64,000 nt of DNA from Oceanobacillus sp. HTM 045 (GTDB lineage Bacteria > Pseudomonadota > Alphaproteobacteria > Rhodobacterales > Rhodobacteraceae): assembly GCA_009733745.1 (NCBI GenBank), contig WNWL01000006.1:248001-312000 (forward strand), in the 5' to 3' direction. This document shows, in pieces, positions 35,538-43,410 of this stretch; position 1 is the first letter of the stretch, and each line of letters starts with the position of its first letter. A model generated the notes under the pieces. That model ran no database searches, had not been told where the DNA came from, and was given only the letters and a program-made list of their open reading frames with translations. Position numbers and translations under genes: made by a program.

Positions 35538-36329
35538 TCAGGTCAGCGCGGCAAGGCGCGCGGACGTCTCGGCGTCGGCGGGCAGGAAGGTCTCGATGGC
35601 AAGCTCCGAGAGCAGGATGTCGGCGGGCGTGCCGAAGACGGTGGTGGTGCTGATGAAGGTCAGCGGCCCCGCCGGGCTGCCGAGGCGGAGTGGCACGGCG
35701 ATGGACGGTTCCGGCCCGGGCTCCAACTCCGGCCCGGCCTCGCCCGCGGGCGCGGGAAGGGCGGCAAGCTCGTCATGGAGCGCGAGGAGCGCCGCGTCGC
35801 CGGTGTTCTCCGCCTGCCGCCGCAGCCGGGCAAGCACATGCGCACGCCACGCGCCGAGGTTCAGGATCCGCGGCGCGAGACCCTCCGGGTGCAGGCTGAG
35901 GCGCAGCACGTTGACCGGCGGCTCGGCGAGCGGGCCTTCCACGCCCGCCATCAGCGCCAGCGCGGGCGGGTTGGCCCGCAACAGGTGCCAGTGCCGGTCC
36001 ACCGCCAGCGCGGGAAAGGGCGCGTGGGCGGCGAGAACGCGCTCCACGGCCTCCCGCGCGGCCTCCATTCCGGGGTCATCGAGGCCGCGTTCGGGGTACT
36101 GGGGGGCGAAGCCGGCGGCGAGGAGGAGGGCGTTGCGGGCGCGGAGGGGGACATCGAGGACATCGGCGAGGTGCAGGAGCATGTCACGGCTGGGCCGCGC
36201 GCGTCCCGTTTCGAGGAAACTCAGGTGACGCGCGGAGATGCCCGCATCGAGTGACAGCGCGAGCTGGCTCAGCCGCCGGCGGGTCCGCCACTCTCGCAGC
36301 CTTGTGCCGATGGGATGCGCCTCTGCCAT
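35538..36329 (-). CDS. XRE family transcriptional regulator with MmyB-like ligand domain
   Basis: 263 residues. N-terminal Cro/C1 HTH (LREWRTRRRLSQLALSLDAG, then HLSFLETGRARPS), followed by the conserved DVLDVPLRARNALLLAAGFAP and a PAS-like C-terminal domain (VDRHWHLLRANPPALALM). Start at 36329 was chosen because it begins just before the HTH. The DUF899 gene is downstream on the same strand 69 bp away and may be its target; ligand unknown. Confidence 0.88.
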   Translation of the reverse strand: MAEAHPIGTRLREWRTRRRLSQLALSLDAGISARHLSFLETGRARPSRDMLLHLADVLDVPLRARNALLLAAGFAPQYPERGLDDPGMEAAREAVERVLAAHAPFPALAVDRHWHLLRANPPALALMAGVEGPLAEPPVNVLRLSLHPEGLAPRILNLGAWRAHVLARLRRQAENTGDAALLALHDELAALPAPAGEAGPELEPGPEPSIAVPLRLGSPAGPLTFISTTTVFGTPADILLSELAIETFLPADAETSARLAALT

Positions 36330-36446
36330 GCCGACCGGATACGCGGCGGAGGCGGCGCGTGGCAACTACCCGCGAGGTAATCGACCGCCTTCCCTGCCGC
36401 CGGCAGGCTCGGCGCCATTCGCAACCCGGAATGGAAGGGCAAGACC

Positions 36447-36839
36447 ATGCGGAAACTTCTGGACTGGATCACGCTGCCCCGCGCGCTGCTGGTGGACGCC
36501 GTCGCGTCCGGCGGCATGGGGATGATGCTGCTCGCGGGCGCAGGGGCGCTGGAGGGCCTGCTGGGCCTGCCGGAGCCGTTCCTACGCTGGGTGGGGGCGC
36601 TGCTCCTGCCCTACGCGGCCCTCGTGGCCTGGGCGGGGCTGCGGGCCTCCGCCGGGGCGGCGCGGGCGATCGTCTGGGCCAATGCCGGCTGGGTGGCGGC
36701 GAGCGTCGCGGTGCTGTTCACCGGCTGGCTGTCGCCGACCGCGCTCGGCTTCGCCTTCGTGCTGGCGCAGGCGGCGGCGGTGGGCCTGTTCGCCGAGATG
36801 CAGATCACGGCGCTGCGGCGGGCCGGATCGCCCGCCTGA
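36447..36839 (+). CDS. Small integral membrane protein
   Basis: 130 residues with about four hydrophobic segments (GGMGMMLLAGAGALEGLLGL, FLRWVGALLLPYAALVAWAG, AIVWANAGWVAASVAVLFTG, ALGFAFVLAQAAAVGLFAE). Divergent from the XRE regulator with a 117 bp gap, a common layout for a regulator and its target. No family recognised. Confidence 0.7.
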   Translation: MRKLLDWITLPRALLVDAVASGGMGMMLLAGAGALEGLLGLPEPFLRWVGALLLPYAALVAWAGLRASAGAARAIVWANAGWVAASVAVLFTGWLSPTALGFAFVLAQAAAVGLFAEMQITALRRAGSPA

Positions 36840-36885
36840 GGCAGGGGAGAGGCGCCCGGACCGCGCGGTCCGGGCTCCGCCATTG

Positions 36886-37818
36886 TCAGCAGCTGGTGCA
36901 CTTCGACTGGCCGGCCGCATAGGTGTCGCGGCCCTCGGCGGTCCAGCCGACCATGCTCTCGGGGTAGAGCTTCACGCCGTCGATCCCGGCCAGCTCCGAC
37001 AGCACGAACCAGTTGGTCGCGGCCCAGTGCCCGGTATTGCAGAAGGAGACGATTTCCCCTTCCGTTTCCGTGGCTTGTCCCGCCTTCGCGAGACGGGAGA
37101 TGATGTCTTCCGCGCCGAGGATCTCGGTCGCCTCGCCCTCGAACCACGTGGTGTGGGCGAGGTTCTGAGCGCCCTTCAGCGTGCCGCCGCGGCGCGCGGC
37201 GTCGTGCTTGCGGGTGCCCTGGTAGAACTCCGTCGGGCGGGCGTCGATCGTCACGCCGGCCGTCTCGCCGGAGACGATCTTCTCCACCTCGGCCGTGTCG
37301 GCCATCCACTCGCCGGAGAGGGTGAAGGTGGCGTCGGACGGCGCGACCGATGCCGTATCGGTGGAGAGCGGGAGGTCGGCCTTCTTCCACGCGGCGAGGC
37401 CGCCGTTGAGGATGGCGATCCGGGACAGGCCGGCGGACTTGAGGGTCCAGTAGACCCGCGCGGCGGCGCCGAAATCGGTCTGGTCCTTGCCCTCGTAGGT
37501 GACAATCACGGCGCTGTCCGGGGTCAGGCCGAGGGAGCGCAGCAGGTCGGTCAGCGCCGCGTCGGTCAGCGGTGCGCCGGGGTTTTCCTTCGGGCCGCGC
37601 CAGGCGGGATAGGGCGCGTTGAGCGCGCCCTCGACATGGCCGGCGGCATAGTCCTTCGGCGCGCGGATGTCGATAAGCGTCACGTCGCCATGCTCGGCCA
37701 TCTCCGCCAGGGCGGCGGGGGCGAGGAGCGGGGTCCACTCCGCGTCGTGATGGGCGGCGGCGGGGGCGGCGAGGGCGCCGCAGAGGGCGGCAGCCGTGAA
37801 GCGGGTGAGGATTTTCAT
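36886..37818 (-). CDS. Periplasmic sulfurtransferase (tandem rhodanese)
   Basis: 310 residues with a Sec signal peptide (cleavage after about APAAA, residues 18-22). Two rhodanese domains: the first is inactive (YEGKDQ at the active-site loop near residue 108), the second has the catalytic Cys260 in SFCNTGHWAA. The protein ends in KCTSC, giving two extra cysteines. It moves sulfane sulfur in the periplasm; acceptor unknown. A good promoter and AGGAGG ribosome site precede it. Confidence 0.88.
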   Translation of the reverse strand: MKILTRFTAAALCGALAAPAAAHHDAEWTPLLAPAALAEMAEHGDVTLIDIRAPKDYAAGHVEGALNAPYPAWRGPKENPGAPLTDAALTDLLRSLGLTPDSAVIVTYEGKDQTDFGAAARVYWTLKSAGLSRIAILNGGLAAWKKADLPLSTDTASVAPSDATFTLSGEWMADTAEVEKIVSGETAGVTIDARPTEFYQGTRKHDAARRGGTLKGAQNLAHTTWFEGEATEILGAEDIISRLAKAGQATETEGEIVSFCNTGHWAATNWFVLSELAGIDGVKLYPESMVGWTAEGRDTYAAGQSKCTSC

Positions 37819-37846
37819 GGGTGTCCCTCCTTGTCGGACAGGGTGG

Positions 37847-37874
37847 GAAATATGCCTTTTGTGTGATTTGTCAA
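37847..37874 (-). promoter_or_regulatory. Probable promoter of the sulfurtransferase gene
   Basis: On the minus strand: TTGACA (37874-37869), 16 bp AT-rich spacer, TATTTC (37852-37847), 28 bp before the ATG. Confidence 0.5.
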
Positions 37875-37970
37875 TTTCACCACTTCTTGGCTGTATTATT
37901 CCCGATTGAACCCTTGGCCCGCCCGGCCCGACCTACCGCTGAACCAGCCACGGAACGCGGGAGAGGCGAG

Positions 37971-38543
37971 ATGGCGATTACCTCGAAAATTCAACCGCTT
38001 GCACATGAACTTGCAAGCCTCCTGGTATCGGATTCGGTGCAGTCGATCCGGTTCCGCTTCGGCGATATCCAGATCCTGCCGGAGGATTTCCGCCACATCG
38101 CCTTCTGGCTGCGGAAGGACAACCCGTTCATAACGGTGATCGTCGACCCGAAGGATCTCGGCGGGGACAATGCCTCCTACGAGGCGGGCGCGAACACCTT
38201 CCGCTTCAAGACGGACACGGTGATGCGCGCGCCGTCGGGACGCGGCACGGCCGTGCACGAGTCGGTCCACGCCATCACCGACAGCAAGAAGCGTGGCACG
38301 ATGAAGCTGTCGGAGGAGGCCGCGGCCTTCATCGCGCGGGCCTGGTACCACATCGAGACCGGCACCGAGGACGACTATCCCTACGACCACCGCCTGCTGG
38401 AGATCGCCGGGCGGATCCGCTCGGAGGCGGGGCGCTCGTCGATGCTGCCGGAAGTCCCGTTCAGGGACCGGATCGTGGCACGCAACATCATGCGCAAGAG
38501 CTACAAGCCGGGGCTGAACCTGAACAAGGACGGCTTTCCCTGA
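37971..38543 (+). CDS. Hypothetical protein with HExxH metallopeptidase-like motif
   Basis: 190 residues, no signal peptide. Mid-protein TAVHESVHAITD contains an HExxH zinc-protease signature (His-Glu-Ser-Val-His). The downstream helix SEEAAAFIARAWYHIETG could supply a third ligand (a Glu or His), as in minimal zincin domains. The rest is charged and Lys-rich at the C-terminus. Divergent from the rhodanese gene. Function otherwise unknown; HExxH alone is weak evidence for proteolysis. Confidence 0.65.
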   Translation: MAITSKIQPLAHELASLLVSDSVQSIRFRFGDIQILPEDFRHIAFWLRKDNPFITVIVDPKDLGGDNASYEAGANTFRFKTDTVMRAPSGRGTAVHESVHAITDSKKRGTMKLSEEAAAFIARAWYHIETGTEDDYPYDHRLLEIAGRIRSEAGRSSMLPEVPFRDRIVARNIMRKSYKPGLNLNKDGFP

Positions 38544-38639
38544 CCCGAAATTTTATTATTTTGCAGCCCGTTACGACCAACACCTTCGGTGAAATCTGCC
38601 CTGTCCGGCGGGATCGCGCCCCTCGACGAACGGTTGCGC

Positions 38640-38664
38640 GGAACCTTTCCCGCACCCGTGCGTT
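38640..38664 (+). promoter_or_regulatory. EcfG-type general-stress promoter
   Basis: GGAAC (38640-38644), 16 bp, CGTT (38661-38664). This matches the alphaproteobacterial sigma-EcfG consensus GGAAC-N16/17-CGTT exactly, 28 bp before the next gene's ATG. It is the only such site noticed in the window. Confidence 0.6.
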
Positions 38665-38692
38665 GGTGTGCGGGACTTACCGGGAGGACGTG

Positions 38693-38974
38693 ATGGCGAA
38701 GAAGGATCATTCCCCGTCGATCAAGGACGAGGAGACCTACGAGGCACTGCGCGAGGATGGCGCCAGCAAGGAGAAGGCGGCGCGGATCGCCAACGCGCAG
38801 GCGAACAGCGCGCAGTCGAGCGACTCGGTGAGCCCCTCGGTCCGTGGCGGCCGTGCGCCCTCCTACGAGGAGTGGAGCAAGGACGAGCTTTACGAGCGGG
38901 CGCAGGACATCGGAATCGAGGGCCGCTCGAACATGAACAAGTCGGAACTGATCCACGCGCTCAGGAACCACTGA
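38693..38974 (+). CDS. Small Rho_N-domain protein (DUF7218-like), probable stress protein
   Basis: 93 residues with two parts: a charged N-terminal helix region (SPSIKDEETYEALREDGASK, then EKAARIANAQ) and a C-terminal SAP/Rho N-terminal-like helix-extended-loop-helix (SKDELYERAQDIGI, then MNKSELIHALR), a nucleic-acid-binding fold. ATG at 38693 follows GGGAGG. An exact EcfG-type promoter precedes it, so it is probably part of the general stress response. Confidence 0.8.
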   Translation: MAKKDHSPSIKDEETYEALREDGASKEKAARIANAQANSAQSSDSVSPSVRGGRAPSYEEWSKDELYERAQDIGIEGRSNMNKSELIHALRNH

Positions 38975-39034
38975 GGGGCCTCGCGGGCCTGCTCAGGCCC
39001 GTTTCCCCGCCCCGGTTCGCACCCCCTTCAAATC

Positions 39035-39330
39035 GGTGACATGGACGGCTTGCGGGGTGACATCGCGGGAACGCGGTCGTGACTTCGTTGTACCCCTGAC
39101 CGCCGAAAACGGGTGAAACCGGAAAGGTGACATTCCGGGATCGGCCATTTCCCGAAAGGAACCGCGGTTCACCGCCAGCGGTGAAATGGGCCTTGTGTCG
39201 GGTTTCTGGCGCTCACGACCGGCGGCGCGGAAAAAGGGGGGATTCGGGCCTTCGCGGAGAGGCTCGGGCGGCAGCGGCAGCAGCTCCCGGAGTGGGGTTT
39301 GGCGACGGTGATTTCACCGTGAAAGTCACC
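39035..39330. promoter_or_regulatory. Repeat- and palindrome-rich region upstream of the RACo gene
   Basis: The gene-free stretch 38975-39515 holds three direct GGTGACAT copies (39035, 39056, 39126). It also has a 38 bp repeat (39149-39186) shared, inverted, with 7268-7305, and a nested palindrome at 39307-39330 (TTTCAC-C-GTGAAA inside GGTGA...TCACC). Such clustering suggests regulator binding or a second repeat family. No gene is supported here. Confidence 0.6.
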
Positions 39331-39515
39331 CGAAAACGCACCGTCTTTCCCCTGCCCGGAACGGCATTCCACGGCTTTCCACCGGATTGTTTTCCGCCCC
39401 GCCGTTTGCGGGAGAAAAAGCGCCGCATCCGTCGGTGCAGTGGCGCGCGGGCGCGGCAGAGGATAAGGCTGACCGACCTCTCGGACCCAGCCAGATACCC
39501 GGAGCCGTAGCGCCC

Positions 39516-41567
39516 ATGAGTGCCTCCAAGGAAGACCCGCTCGTCATCTTCACCCCGTCGGGCAAACGGGGCCGCTTTCCCGCCGGCACGCCCGTCCTGA
39601 CCGCGGCGCGCCAGCTTGGCGTGGACATCGACAGCGTATGCGGCGGGCGCGGCATCTGCTCCAAGTGCCAGGTCGCGCCGGCCTATGGCGAGTTCCCCAA
39701 GCACGGGGTGACGGTGCGCGAGGGCGCGCTCTCCGAGTGGAACAAGGTGGAGGAGCGCTACAAGACCAAGCGCGGCCTGAAGGAGGGCCGGCGGCTCGGC
39801 TGCCAGGCCACCATCCAGGGCGACATGGTGATCGACGTGCCGCCCGAGAGCCAGGTGCACAAGCAGGTGGTCCGCAAGCGCGCCGAGGCGCGCGAGATCG
39901 TCATGGACCCGGCGACGCGGCTTTACTATATTGAGGTCGCCGAGCCCGACATGCACAACCCCAAGGGCGACCTGGAGCGGCTGATGGAGGCGCTCTGGGA
40001 CCAGTGGAAGCTGACCAACATCATCGGCGACCTGCGCACGCTGCAGATGCTCCAGCCCGCGCTGCGGCAGGGCAAGTGGAAGGTCACGGTGGCGATCTAC
40101 TGGGGCCGGGGCCGCTCGAACGGGCGGATCATCCAGGTCTGGCCGGGCTATTACGAGGGCTCGGTCTACGGCGTGGCCTTCGACGTGGGCTCGACCACTG
40201 TGGCCTGCCATCTCTGCGACCTGGTGACCGGCGAGGTGAAGGCGTCGTCGGGGCTGATGAACCCGCAGATCCGCTTCGGCGAGGACCTGATGAGCCGGGT
40301 CTCCTACTCGATGATGAACCCCGGCGGCCATGTCGAGATGACCAAGGCGGTGCGCGAGGCGATCAACGCGCTGATCGGCCAGGTGGCGGCCGAGGCGATG
40401 ATCGACCGCGAGGAGATCGTCGAGGGCGTGCTGGTGGGCAACCCGGTGATGCACCACCTGCTCTTGGGGATCGACCCGGTGGAGCTGGGCGGTGCGCCCT
40501 TCGCGCTGGCCACCTCCGATTCGATCACGCTCTGGGCCAAGGAGATCGAGATCGAGATGCACCCGGACGCGCGGGTCTACATCCTGCCCTGCATCGCCGG
40601 GCATGTGGGCGCGGACGCGGCCGCCGTGGCACTGTCGGAGAGCCCGCACCAGCAGGACGACATGATGCTGGTGGTGGACGTGGGCACCAACGCCGAGATC
40701 CTGCTCGGCAACCGCGAGCGGATCCTCGCCTGTTCCTCGCCGACCGGGCCGGCCTTCGAGGGGGCGCAGATCAGCGCCGGGCAGCGGGCCGCGCCGGGGG
40801 CGATCGAGCGGGTGCGGATCGACCCGGTGACCAAGGAGCCGCGCTTCCGGGTGATCGGCGGCGGCGCGTGGTCGGACGAGGAGGGTTTCGCCCACGGGCC
40901 GGAGGTCACCGGCATCTGCGGCTCTGGCATCATCGAGGCGATTGCCGAGATGCGGATCGCCGGGATCATCGACGAGGACGGCGCGATCGGCTCGGCCGAC
41001 CTCATTGGCTCGCCGCGCGTGGTGCAGGAGGGGCGGACCTGGGCCTACGTGCTGCATGACGGGCGGGCGGAGGGCGGGCCGCTGGTCTCGGTGACGCAGA
41101 ACGACGTGCGCGCGATCCAGCTCGCCAAGGCGGCGCTCTATGCCGGGGCGCGGCTGCTGATGGACCAGATGGGCGTGGAGACGGTCGACAAGGTGATCCT
41201 CGCCGGGGCGTTCGGGGCGCATATCTCGCCGCTTCACGCGCTGGTGCTGGGCATGATTCCGGACTGCGAGCTGGAGAAGGTGACCTCCGCCGGCAATGCC
41301 GCCGGCACCGGCGCGCGGATCGCTTTGCTGAACTCCGCCGCCCGGCGCGAGGTCGAGGCGGTTGTCAGCCGCATCGAGAAGGTCGAGACTGCGGTGGAAC
41401 CGAAGTTCCAGGAGCATTTCGTGAACGCCATGGCTGTGCCGCACAAGACCGACGCCTATCCGAGGCTGGGAGCGCATGTGACGCTTCCGGCGGTGAACTT
41501 CCGCGATACCGGCCGTGACGGTGGCGACGGGGCCGAGGGAGGGCGCCGCCGGCGCCGGCGCGGATGA
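39516..41567 (+). CDS. ASKHA-domain ferredoxin, reductive activator of corrinoid proteins (RACo-like)
   Basis: 683 residues. N-terminal 2Fe-2S domain with Cys42, Cys48, Cys51 and Cys96 (VCGGRGICSKC, GCQA), a linker domain, then a large ASKHA ATPase domain (FDVGSTTVACHLCDL and VVDVGTNAEILLGN). In characterised systems RACo uses ATP to return inactive Co(II) corrinoid to Co(I). The short Arg/Gly-rich tail (RRRRRRG) resembles that of the methyltransferase at 33379. It overlaps the next gene by 4 bp. Confidence 0.92.
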   Translation: MSASKEDPLVIFTPSGKRGRFPAGTPVLTAARQLGVDIDSVCGGRGICSKCQVAPAYGEFPKHGVTVREGALSEWNKVEERYKTKRGLKEGRRLGCQATIQGDMVIDVPPESQVHKQVVRKRAEAREIVMDPATRLYYIEVAEPDMHNPKGDLERLMEALWDQWKLTNIIGDLRTLQMLQPALRQGKWKVTVAIYWGRGRSNGRIIQVWPGYYEGSVYGVAFDVGSTTVACHLCDLVTGEVKASSGLMNPQIRFGEDLMSRVSYSMMNPGGHVEMTKAVREAINALIGQVAAEAMIDREEIVEGVLVGNPVMHHLLLGIDPVELGGAPFALATSDSITLWAKEIEIEMHPDARVYILPCIAGHVGADAAAVALSESPHQQDDMMLVVDVGTNAEILLGNRERILACSSPTGPAFEGAQISAGQRAAPGAIERVRIDPVTKEPRFRVIGGGAWSDEEGFAHGPEVTGICGSGIIEAIAEMRIAGIIDEDGAIGSADLIGSPRVVQEGRTWAYVLHDGRAEGGPLVSVTQNDVRAIQLAKAALYAGARLLMDQMGVETVDKVILAGAFGAHISPLHALVLGMIPDCELEKVTSAGNAAGTGARIALLNSAARREVEAVVSRIEKVETAVEPKFQEHFVNAMAVPHKTDAYPRLGAHVTLPAVNFRDTGRDGGDGAEGGRRRRRRG

Positions 41568-42631
41568 GCGCCGCGCGGAATGGCGGGGGGAACGGCCGGG
41601 TCATCATCATCGGCGGCGGCATCATCGGCGCCGCGATCGCCGAGGCGCTGATCGAGATCGGCACCGAGGCGGTGATTGTCGCCCGCGAGCCGGGCGGCGT
41701 GGCGACGCCGGGCTCCTTCGCCTGGATCAACAACAACGCGCCCTGCGAGCCGGCCTACTCGGCGCTGCGGCACCGCTCGATGGAGCTCTGGCGCAAGATG
41801 CCCGAGGGCGGGCCGGTGCGGATGGACGGCTGCCTCGTCTGGGACGTGGAGCCGGGCGACTGGGACGCCAGGGCCGCTGACTTCAGGGTGCGCGGCTGCG
41901 CCTTCCGCGAGCTGTCGCGCGACGAGATCTCGGCGATGGAGCCGATGCTGGCCGACGTGCCGGAGCGCGCCTTCTTCCACGAGAACGACGGCGCGGCGGA
42001 GCCGGACGACATCACCGACGCGCTGATCAGCGCCTCGGGCGCGCAGGTGGTGGTGGGCGACGTCACCGCCATCGAGACCGCCTCGGGCCGCGTCACCGGC
42101 GTGGTCATGGGCGACGAACGGATGGATGCGGACCATGTCGTGGTCGCGGCGGGGGTCGGCTCGGCGGAGCTGCTCTCCACCGTCGGCGTCAAGCTGCCGA
42201 TGCAGAACCTGCCCGGCCTGATCCTGCGCACCATGCCGATGCTGCCGGTCACCCGCCGGGTGATCCTCGCGCCGGGGGTGCATTTCTGGCAGACGAACGA
42301 CGGCGGGATGCTGGCCGCGAAGGATTTCGGCGGCTCCGACCCGGCGGAGGCCGACACCATCGCCGAGGAGGTGCTGGGCCGGATCGCCGCGCTCTTCCCC
42401 TTCGGCGGGCCGCCGATGGAGGCGGGCCGTTCCATCACCATGCGCCCGATGCTGGCCGACGACCGCCCGGTGCTGGGCCGCGTGCCCACCGTCGAGGGGC
42501 TGCATGTCGCCGTGACCCACTCGGGCGTCACGCTGGCCCCGGTCATCGGCCAGATCCTCGCCGCGGAGATTTCCAAAGGGGTCGATGACCCGGCGGTAAT
42601 GGACTTCCGGATCGAGCGGTTCTGGAACTGA
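41564..42631 (+). CDS. FAD-dependent oxidoreductase (DAO family)
   Basis: 355 residues. N-terminal dinucleotide-binding fold (VIIIGGGIIGAAIAEALIE), then GVATPGSFAWINNN, and a late MRPMLADDRPVLGRVP as in D-amino-acid/glycine/sarcosine-type oxidoreductases. Translationally coupled (ATGA) to the RACo-like gene, so the two probably act in the same pathway, perhaps oxidising an N-methyl amine or amino acid; this is inference. Confidence 0.88.
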   Translation: MSAARNGGGNGRVIIIGGGIIGAAIAEALIEIGTEAVIVAREPGGVATPGSFAWINNNAPCEPAYSALRHRSMELWRKMPEGGPVRMDGCLVWDVEPGDWDARAADFRVRGCAFRELSRDEISAMEPMLADVPERAFFHENDGAAEPDDITDALISASGAQVVVGDVTAIETASGRVTGVVMGDERMDADHVVVAAGVGSAELLSTVGVKLPMQNLPGLILRTMPMLPVTRRVILAPGVHFWQTNDGGMLAAKDFGGSDPAEADTIAEEVLGRIAALFPFGGPPMEAGRSITMRPMLADDRPVLGRVPTVEGLHVAVTHSGVTLAPVIGQILAAEISKGVDDPAVMDFRIERFWN

Positions 42632-42707
42632 GAGCCTGACGGGCGACTTTTCGCCGGCATGGGGCTGGCGGGGAGGCGCGCGCCCTGCCCCGGCTGGACG
42701 AGGAGTG

Positions 42708-42884
42708 GAGGGGCGCGACCGGCCCTGGTCGGGCGTGGTGCCTGGTTGGGGGTGCTCGGTTTAGGGCGGCAAATCCTCCCGCCTTCTGATCACCTTGCAA
42801 CGGCAGCGAACGCCCGGCCCGGGGGAGGGCCGGAAGCCGTTGAGCCTTGGCCCGGGCTGGTCGCCCGGGCTGTGGCGGGTCGGT
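42708..42884 (+). repeat. Structured intergenic repeat, copy 7 (forward, with insertion)
   Basis: Forward copy in the gap 42632-43410. Between the hairpin's right side and the closing inverted repeat it carries about 15 extra bases (from 42834), which break the outer arm pairing. The closing GCCCGGGC repeat is intact. Confidence 0.78.
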
Positions 42885-42971
42885 GTGCAGGAACTGGAAC
42901 CGTTCCGGGCCTTGGTGTGCGCAGCGCCGATCATTCTGCTCGCACGCTCTCCCCTGCCCCGGCTGGGCGAA

Positions 42972-43125
42972 GCGCGGAGGGGCGCGACCGGCCCTGGTCG
43001 GGCGTGGTGCCTGGTTGGGGGTGCTTGGTTTATGGCGGCAAGTCCTCCCACCCTCCGATCCCCTTGCGACGGCAGAGAACGCCCGGCCCCGGGCTGGTCG
43101 CCCGGGCTGTGGCGTGTCGGTGTGC
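42972..43125 (+). repeat. Structured intergenic repeat, copy 8 (forward, internal deletion)
   Basis: Same element lacking about 22 bp: the left side of the central hairpin is joined directly to the closing repeat, as expected if slippage joined two CCCGG-like sequences. A short direct duplication (gcgcggcggcgcaa-type) follows at 43136-43170. Confidence 0.78.
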
Positions 43126-43191
43126 TCTTCTATCGCGCGGCGGCGCAACTTGCGCGCGGCGGCGCAATTTGGCTGGCGGGATTCGCTTGTA

Positions 43192-43372
43192 ATGAGCGCG
43201 GAGGGACATGACCGGCCCTGGACGGGCGTGGTGCCTCGCTGGGGTTGCTTGATTTATGGTGGCAAGTTCTCCCGCCTTCCGATCTCCTTGCAGCGTCAAA
43301 AAACGCCCGGCCCCGGGGAGGGCCGGGCGTGGCCCGGGCTGGTCGCCCGGGCCGTGGCTGATGCGGCGCGAT
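43192..43372 (+). repeat. Structured intergenic repeat, copy 9 (forward)
   Basis: Near-complete forward copy. The hairpin arms 43303-43313 and 43320-43330 are identical to those of copy 1, and the closing repeat is present. The left outer arm is diverged. It ends 39 bp before the stop of the convergent aldo/keto reductase gene. Confidence 0.82.
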
Positions 43373-43410
43373 ACCCAGGTCTCTCACGCTCCGGGGGAGC
43401 GACACCCCCT

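Noticed and set aside
39213-41477. 754-codon minus-strand frame opposite the RACo gene
   Set aside because: Arg/His/Asp-rich shadow of a real gene with no family features.
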